64,000 nt of DNA, taken from Hyphodiscus hymeniophilus (taxonomy: Eukaryota; Ascomycota; Leotiomycetes; Helotiales; Hyphodiscaceae). The translations under genes and the position numbers were made by a program. The stretch is taken from contig VNKQ01000006.1 in assembly GCA_016508695.1 (NCBI GenBank), positions 1,116,001 to 1,180,000 on the forward strand, in the 5' to 3' direction. Below, one piece after another: positions 58,653-64,000 of this stretch (positions are counted from its first letter, which is position 1; each line of letters begins with the position of its first letter). Below the pieces are notes generated by a model. The model saw only the letters and a program-made list of their open reading frames with translations. It was not told the origin of the DNA and ran no database searches.

Positions 58653-59734
58653 CTAATGCATATATGATATGCCGCTTAAGAGTTCGTTTGAAAGCCTTGC
58701 GTGGAAACAGAGTCCTCGGCCTATTAAGCGTAGCTATTGCGTGTTGTTTGCTATCAAGCTTCCAATTTCAGTAACTACCCAGCCAACTGAAGTTCGCTCG
58801 ACGTAGAAGTTTACTTTCTGAGTAATAGCTGATGATGCTGGCGACAAAGTCGACAAGGGCCCAAAGTAGCTTCCATAGAGCAGCAAGTTCACCTTTACAT
58901 CATTCGCCTCACCAAACAAGTATCCACAACTGCAAGTGCCTTGTTAATCGACGATCGATACTCCAAGCCCCGACTTTGCACCATCAAGAACGGAAGAAGT
59001 TCTACCTTACAAATCGTCTTCCTAACCCCGCCTTTCCCTCATGCATGCAGGCATCTCACATGAGGTAGGTAGGTAAGCAGCGTTGCCGAGACTCCGTATG
59101 ACAATGTGTCAATGCATTGTAAGATCCTCAACGAATCTTCACTGGAGGAATTGCGTAACGTTCTAACGTCGATGGGAAATTGGTCTTATTATTCAGTGCC
59201 TTGATCAGGTCTGATCGACATCTTTATGTTGTTACATGATAGTCTGCTTCAACAAGGATCCTCAAAGCCTTGCTTGAGGTCTCTTTCATCTTCCAGATTT
59301 CTTAGTGTTGTGTCCTCGCCAGAACTCGGGTATTGCTTGATGTCATTTCGTTCTGCATGTGCGAGAGGAAAGAGTAACTGAGAACTCCCACCGTACCTGA
59401 ATCTTTCCCTTCGGGTCTCACTGTGATACGGTATCTGTGTGTGCCGTTTCGTATAAAGTTATGAGATTAAGTCTATTGTACGAGAGGGTACTCGAGTCTC
59501 ACTGTGTGATTGTGTTCCGGATCTTCGAAAGTGCTATGCATACGTGCCACAAGACCTGTAACGGGACAGCGACGAAGGTTGATAGCGGAGATGCTGCTCG
59601 AATCAAAGATATGAAAATGACTTCAATCCTCTGCTCCCACTTCCTTCATCAGTCCAGATCTCTTCGAGAGCCACAGGACATACCTCAAACTCAAATCATA
59701 CCTGCTACATTACGTAGCAAACATCAGTCCCAAT
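58653..59734. other. intergenic region
   Basis: 1.1 kb. An AGGT tetranucleotide run lies at about 59062-59075. Small frames at 58734-59068 and 59437-59835 lack motifs. The second overlaps the start of the next gene in another frame. Confidence 0.5.
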
Positions 59735-60407
59735 ATGGCAATCCGAAGTCTCATTCAGCTCTCGATCCTCGCATTCGCATTCGCGAGTTCATGTCTTGCC
59801 CTGACAACCTTGAATCCCCGAGACACACCCGCTAACGGCAGCTCGCAAGCCGTTTTGGAAGAGCCATTTCTCAAGTTCGACGACACCCGCATCGCGGATA
59901 ACTGTGACAAAGTGCTACTGTCGCGCATCAAGACGTACTTCGATGCTTTCGTGAATGGCGATGCTGACGCTCTTCGAGACCAGGAGGCGCCGGAGTACAA
60001 TATAACTGATATTCGTAAGAGCACCCACCAAATCTTTCCTCCTTGCTAGTTGTATCTCTCTAACATAGTATGCCCTTACAGCTCTCACTCTCGTCAGACT
60101 CCCCAGAGAGCCTTGGTACCAGGCAAACAAGGCTTTTGTCAGCCTCACGGCGGACACGCAGGTCATCGCCATCTCGCTCTATGGTAGTTCCAGGCCCGGC
60201 GCGTTCGCTATCATGGAAAACGTCATCTGGTTCACGCTGACGGGTGATCCTGGCCCTGGGGCTCTCGAAGGGTACAAGGTGGGTGACAGGGTGGGTATGA
60301 TCATGCTGACGGCACTCTGGTGGAATGCGGGAGGGAAGGTCGTTCATGAACTTGAGTACGGAAGGTTGACGTGGGAGGGGTTCAATATCACGGAGTTTTA
60401 TCAGTAG
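59735..60407 (+). CDS. secreted NTF2/SnoaL-like small protein
   Basis: Two exons, 59735-60014 and 60082-60407, giving 201 residues. The N-terminus LIQLSILAFAFASSCLA is a signal peptide. The mature part starts with DNCDKVLLSRIKTYFDAFVNGDADALRDQEAPEY, the helical opening of an NTF2-like fold. Strands follow with FAIMENVIWFTLTG and the conserved close VHELEYGRLTWEGFNITEF. SnoaL-type proteins include cyclases and hydrolases of polyketide pathways, but many fungal secreted relatives have no known role. I call only the fold. A signal peptide is uncommon for pathway enzymes and would fit an extracellular effector-like or scavenging protein. Confidence 0.75.
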
Positions 60408-61315
60408 GCGGGAGCAAACTGGATTTGTTTGGCGAGTAAGTTGGTGCTTGTGATGGACTTGACACGTTCAAACGAGAGCATCGTATAAAGAGCTCTGCAA
60501 TACAGCGATACGAGAGACTGTTTAGAAACAGGCTCGCTCATCTGATATGAATGAACATTCAATCAATAACGAGTAGAATGAACCTGGTCACTGCAGAGAC
60601 GCTCACGTGACGTTCCGCGATGTGAGCAACTTTCGAGAGACAATGTCATCAGCTGACGATGAAATGTGACTTCACTTCCATGCGTAAAACCACGCAGTAA
60701 ACTGCTGACCGAACTCCGAATACTAAAATGCAGCACAGTGACTTGTGACTTGACAAGGTACGCTTGAAGTAAAGTGACAGGAGAGACGATTTCAGTAGAG
60801 TTCAAACAAGCTGAGCCGGATCGTGAGGCATCTGGTGCATCTCGAGGCATAAGGACCAAGCATCGAGGCATCATCATCATACATCGTCCTGCATCTAATA
60901 CGAGGGGGAAGTGAGCAGGCGACCAGCTCCGGCTTCTTTTGTCTGAATTCGGGGTCAAGCTTCTAGGTTGGTAGGATTTGAGATATGGAAAAGTCCGTAA
61001 GGCTGTCCGGAGTAGAGTAATATTTGGATGGGGGAAGATGGTAATACAGCCTCGCAGCTGTTGTTGTTTGATACTGGAGCATGCGAGACGGCGTCTGGCG
61101 TGGTCTTGGTCTTGGTGAGTCTTCGGCCCCAGCCGCATCGTCGGAGGTTTGATGCTCCTCCGATCCGATCCGCAATCAAGCGCTAGTCTCGTATAGGAAA
61201 CCGAGCACAACCGAGATGGCTCCAGCATCTATCCTTACACCATCTCCAGATCAAACGCTTAGTTGTCGATGTATAGATCTCGACCACCTCGCTTTCCTCT
61301 TCTGTCTAATCAAAC
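60408..61315. promoter_or_regulatory. upstream region of Zn2Cys6 regulator
   Basis: About 900 bp. A 221-codon minus-strand frame (60563-61228) is the longest but has no motif, skewed Ser/Arg content and no conserved look. I treat it as random. Confidence 0.5.
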
Positions 61316-62653
61316 ATGGACGTAGACACAAGACCCGGGTTTCAAGTCCTCTCATCCATCAACTCCGATCTGAAAATCCGTGATTACAAGAAGCAAAGAC
61401 ACCACAGGAAATCCAGATCTGGCTGTCTTCCCTGCAAGGAGAAAAAGGTTAAGGTCTGTCCTTTTTCTTTGATTTTGCCTTCTTGTGTGTTGATACTTAT
61501 ATCAAGACAGTGTGACGAGTACAAGCCAATATGCGTCCGATGTCGCCGGAACAGGAGAACTTGTGCATATGACAGGCCTTATGCTGGCGAGCATGAATAT
61601 AAAACTATGGGAGACGTTGCGATCACAAAGCTCTCCACAGTCAGCTCAATCACTGCTCTATACCCCAGTCCGAAGAACGGGACCCCTGGTCTTCAACTCC
61701 TGCATCATTTCTGCACAAACTGGGACGCCATATTCCGCATGCCGGGCCGTGACGAGCTGGTCTCGCTCTCGCAGTCAAGCCCTCTCATCCGCAACACGTT
61801 ACTTGCCATTACCGCGTGCCACCTGCGGCATATGTCTCCGGGGATCTTACAGCATCGTATCGCGGAGCATTTCTACCAATCCCTCGCCATCCAGGACTTC
61901 CAAACCGCCCTCGAAACCCCGGGTAAGTCCCTAGGGCAGCAAGGCGTGAATGCGCTACTACTGGCTGCGCTGCTGCTGAATATGATCGCGTTTACACTCC
62001 CGCACCAAGACGATGGCGTCGAAGACGATCCGAAATCATCCTGGGTCTTCAGCTCCCGAGACGACCGATTGGGATGGCTTGCCCTGCAGGCGGGTCTCCG
62101 CCCTCTCCTGATCTCACTGTCCGCGTATCTGGAGAAGACGGTCGCCTTCCTCGACCCCATCATGTTCGGGCACGGAAAGGCCGGCTGGCGCGAGATCCGG
62201 AGATTCCAAAGCCTGGGTCTCGTTCCCGAGAGTTGGATCCGAGCGTTCGGATTGAAGGACGACGACTTCAGCTGCGAATCCGATACTCCCGAGCAGAATG
62301 ATGTCTTTGGACCGGCAGCCATCGCGCTCGCCTATCTACGGAGCGTTCATCCCCCACAGTCGACGATCCTCCTCAACTGGGTCTTCCTCACCAAGATCCA
62401 TGGAGATCTGAAATCTCTCCTCTACGACAGGGATGAGAGGGCGTTGTGGCTGCTTGGGTACTGGCTCGGGTTGATGTGTCGGTACGAGGGGATCTGGTGG
62501 TGTGAGCGGCGCGTGAGGAGGGATTACAAGGCGGTGCGAATGCGGCTTCACGAACTGCACCTCGGTGAACGAGCAGGCGTGGAGGGGCTTTATTGGAAGG
62601 ACATGATGCGAGAGCTGGAGCATGCGCCTTTACTTACGCGAGGAGAGAGTTAG
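61316..62653 (+). CDS. Zn2Cys6 transcription factor
   Basis: Two exons, 61316-61453 and 61511-62653, giving 426 residues. The 57-bp intron is in frame, but reading through it would split the zinc cluster. Spliced, the six-cysteine cluster is SGCLPCKEKKVKCDEYKPIC followed by VRCRRNRRTCAY, a textbook Zn2Cys6 motif around residues 36-65, preceded by a basic stretch (KKQRHHRKSRS). The remaining part has the helical layout of fungal regulators with LLHHFCTNW and ACHLRHMSPG. Nuclear, probably a pathway-specific regulator. Its place among a P450, methyltransferase, multicopper oxidase and SDR makes those the natural first targets to test. That is inference. Confidence 0.92.
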   Translation: MDVDTRPGFQVLSSINSDLKIRDYKKQRHHRKSRSGCLPCKEKKVKVCPFSLILPSCVLILISRQCDEYKPICVRCRRNRRTCAYDRPYAGEHEYKTMGDVAITKLSTVSSITALYPSPKNGTPGLQLLHHFCTNWDAIFRMPGRDELVSLSQSSPLIRNTLLAITACHLRHMSPGILQHRIAEHFYQSLAIQDFQTALETPGKSLGQQGVNALLLAALLLNMIAFTLPHQDDGVEDDPKSSWVFSSRDDRLGWLALQAGLRPLLISLSAYLEKTVAFLDPIMFGHGKAGWREIRRFQSLGLVPESWIRAFGLKDDDFSCESDTPEQNDVFGPAAIALAYLRSVHPPQSTILLNWVFLTKIHGDLKSLLYDRDERALWLLGYWLGLMCRYEGIWWCERRVRRDYKAVRMRLHELHLGERAGVEGLYWKDMMRELEHAPLLTRGES

Positions 62654-62994
62654 CTGTTTGCAGGGAGAGAAATCATATATTTATCTGATCTCGTTTCGCT
62701 TGACAAGCTTCATGTCCTTCCGTTTGGACGTCTAGCTGTATGAATCACAGAATCTCGGCAGGTAGGTGATATCATCGGCTGAGTTACTCACAACTTTTTC
62801 ATCCCTCATCTCCCATCCCCGAGTCTATTCTCCACCTATCTCTCAAGCAACGTAAGAGGCTACAGCTCGTTCAATAAACTCAGTATGCATGGTGAGATTA
62901 CGAGATCGCCCCATTCAGTAGTGATATGATTCCATGTAGGAGGTATTGATATGATCTCACGCTCTAGAGGCTATAACAAGAACGCTGAGCTGTC
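62654..62994. other. convergent spacer, regulator / SDR
   Basis: 341 bp between convergent stop codons. No gene or repeat recognised. Confidence 0.5.
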
Positions 62995-63870
62995 TCACCA
63001 AACTTGGATACCGGTAGCGCCGACCACCTTTCCGACATCCGAGTCTCTTTCCCCTTCAATAACAGCTTTAACAAAATTACCACCCTCTGAAGGATCTCGC
63101 GCTCCCATCTAATATATCTTGGTCAGAAAATCGGTTCTTCGATGGGCTATCTTCTTGCTTACCTTTCTCAACTGTTCAACCCCAACGTTCCCCAGATTAG
63201 TCGCGAGGAATCCCGGGGATATAGCCCAGACCTTTACCCCATCATTGAGTAGGATCCGATGCCACTGTCTCATCATCATGTTGAGTCCCGTCTTCGCGCT
63301 CCGATACGACTCGATGGGATTGAGCTCTCTCGGCTTTGGCCAGCCCGGTGCTGGCGAGGCGTTGATGCGCTGGAGCGCCGGGTGATCGAATCTCTCGGTG
63401 AATGCCAACGCGGAAGTCCCGCTCGTGATGAAGAGCAGTCGTGGCTGTCCTGACTTGAGCAGCAGTGGAATCGCTTCGCTCGTGAGGACTTGAGTGCCGG
63501 CGACGTTGGTGTCCCACGACTTGTTCCACGCCTCGCGGATGCTCAGCTGGCCGTCTCTGAGCGCTCCGTCGAAGCCTGCGCCGCCGTTGTTGACCAGGAC
63601 ATCTAGCCGGCCGAATTTCGTATCAATGTCCTCGACGGCTCTCTTGATGGACTCGTCCGAGGCAAGGTCCAGTTGGACTACGCTGAGGCTGCTGGGAGAA
63701 GATGGGATTTCTCGTTCCACAGCTGCAGTGGCGGCGTCACCATTGCTGACGAGCCGACTACCAGCGATGATATAGTACGACTGCGTACTTTTATACAACG
63801 CCTTGACTATCTCGAGGCCAAGACCCGTGTTAGCCCCCGTGACGAAGATGACCTTCTTGTCTTGTGACAT
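62995..63870 (-). CDS. short-chain dehydrogenase/reductase
   Basis: Two exons in gene order: 63870-63163 and 63108-62995, giving 273 residues. A classical SDR with Rossmann fold: the cofactor motif TGANTGLG (residues about 11-18), NNGGAG, the catalytic Ser in FITSGTSA, and the YxxxK pair as YRSAK. After YxxxK comes VWAISPGFLATNLG, as in SDRs that reduce carbonyl groups. The second exon (MGARDPSEGGNFVKAV to TGIQVW) supplies the usual C-terminus. Reading through the intron instead would end in a short unlikely tail. It probably uses NADP(H), since SR follows the second strand. The substrate is unknown. It is the last gene of the window, with its start 130 bp from the edge. Confidence 0.92.
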
Positions 63871-64000
63871 TGTTGCTGGCTATTGAGATGCTTGAGATGG
63901 AAGGAGAAGAAAGCGAAGTGTGAGTCTGCCATCGGAGCACTGGTTGGTATTTATAAGGCTCGTAGTATGCTCTGCGACCTACTCGTTTTCTCGAGAACAT

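Noticed and set aside
60563..61228. 221-codon minus-strand frame upstream of the regulator
   Set aside because: Although long, it is rich in Ser/Arg/Leu with no motif or family resemblance.
1..64000. tRNA, rRNA or CRISPR arrays
   Set aside because: I saw no cloverleaf-type sequence, rRNA segment or regularly spaced repeats. Covariance-model searching was not possible here.

Overview
This is nuclear DNA from a filamentous ascomycete (Pezizomycotina). The evidence is many short GT-AG introns of about 45-75 nt, Zn2Cys6 regulators, secreted oxidases and peptidases, an NLR-type STAND protein, and an 11.5 kb block whose base changes look like repeat-induced point mutation (RIP). A leotiomycete-like fungus is my guess, but the sequence alone does not fix the class. 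I see no bacterial features, rRNA, tRNA or CRISPR.

Layout. 0.35-1.3 kb: Zn2Cys6 regulator (minus). 1.49-13.05 kb: one AT-rich, RIP-degraded LTR retrotransposon with 133-bp LTRs, a GTGGC target-site duplication, a polypurine tract, and a relic pol in Ty3/Gypsy order. 13.6-31.5 kb: mostly conserved genes. These are a zinc-finger hypothetical protein, GMP synthase with 16 exons, cytochrome b2-type L-lactate dehydrogenase, an FAD monooxygenase broken by a 1-nt frameshift, a metallophosphoesterase, a TMEM16/anoctamin-like membrane protein, a Rab GTPase and the SNARE YKT6. 32.7-36.8 kb: a patatin/NB-ARC/TPR NLR, transcribed away from YKT6. 37.5-48.6 kb: PLP decarboxylase, ammonium transporter, DUF427 protein, SMC5/6 subunit NSE1 and a neutral ceramidase. 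48.9-63.9 kb: an accessory-looking stretch with deuterolysin, multicopper oxidase, cytochrome P450, O-methyltransferase, a secreted NTF2/SnoaL-like protein, a Zn2Cys6 regulator and a short-chain dehydrogenase.

How the genes may work together. The strongest candidate for an interesting system is the complete patatin-NLR beside a SNARE gene. It resembles the Neurospora crassa plp-1/sec-9 allorecognition cell-death pair, but with YKT6 in place of SEC-9. The right end looks like a tailoring-enzyme neighbourhood (oxidase, P450, methyltransferase, SnoaL-like, regulator, SDR) without a visible backbone synthase. It may be part of a cluster continuing past the right edge, or a small degradative/detoxifying group. 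Exon models were built by hand from splice signals and protein motifs. Every multi-exon model given adds up to a whole number of codons, except the frameshifted FAD monooxygenase, which is 1 nt short.
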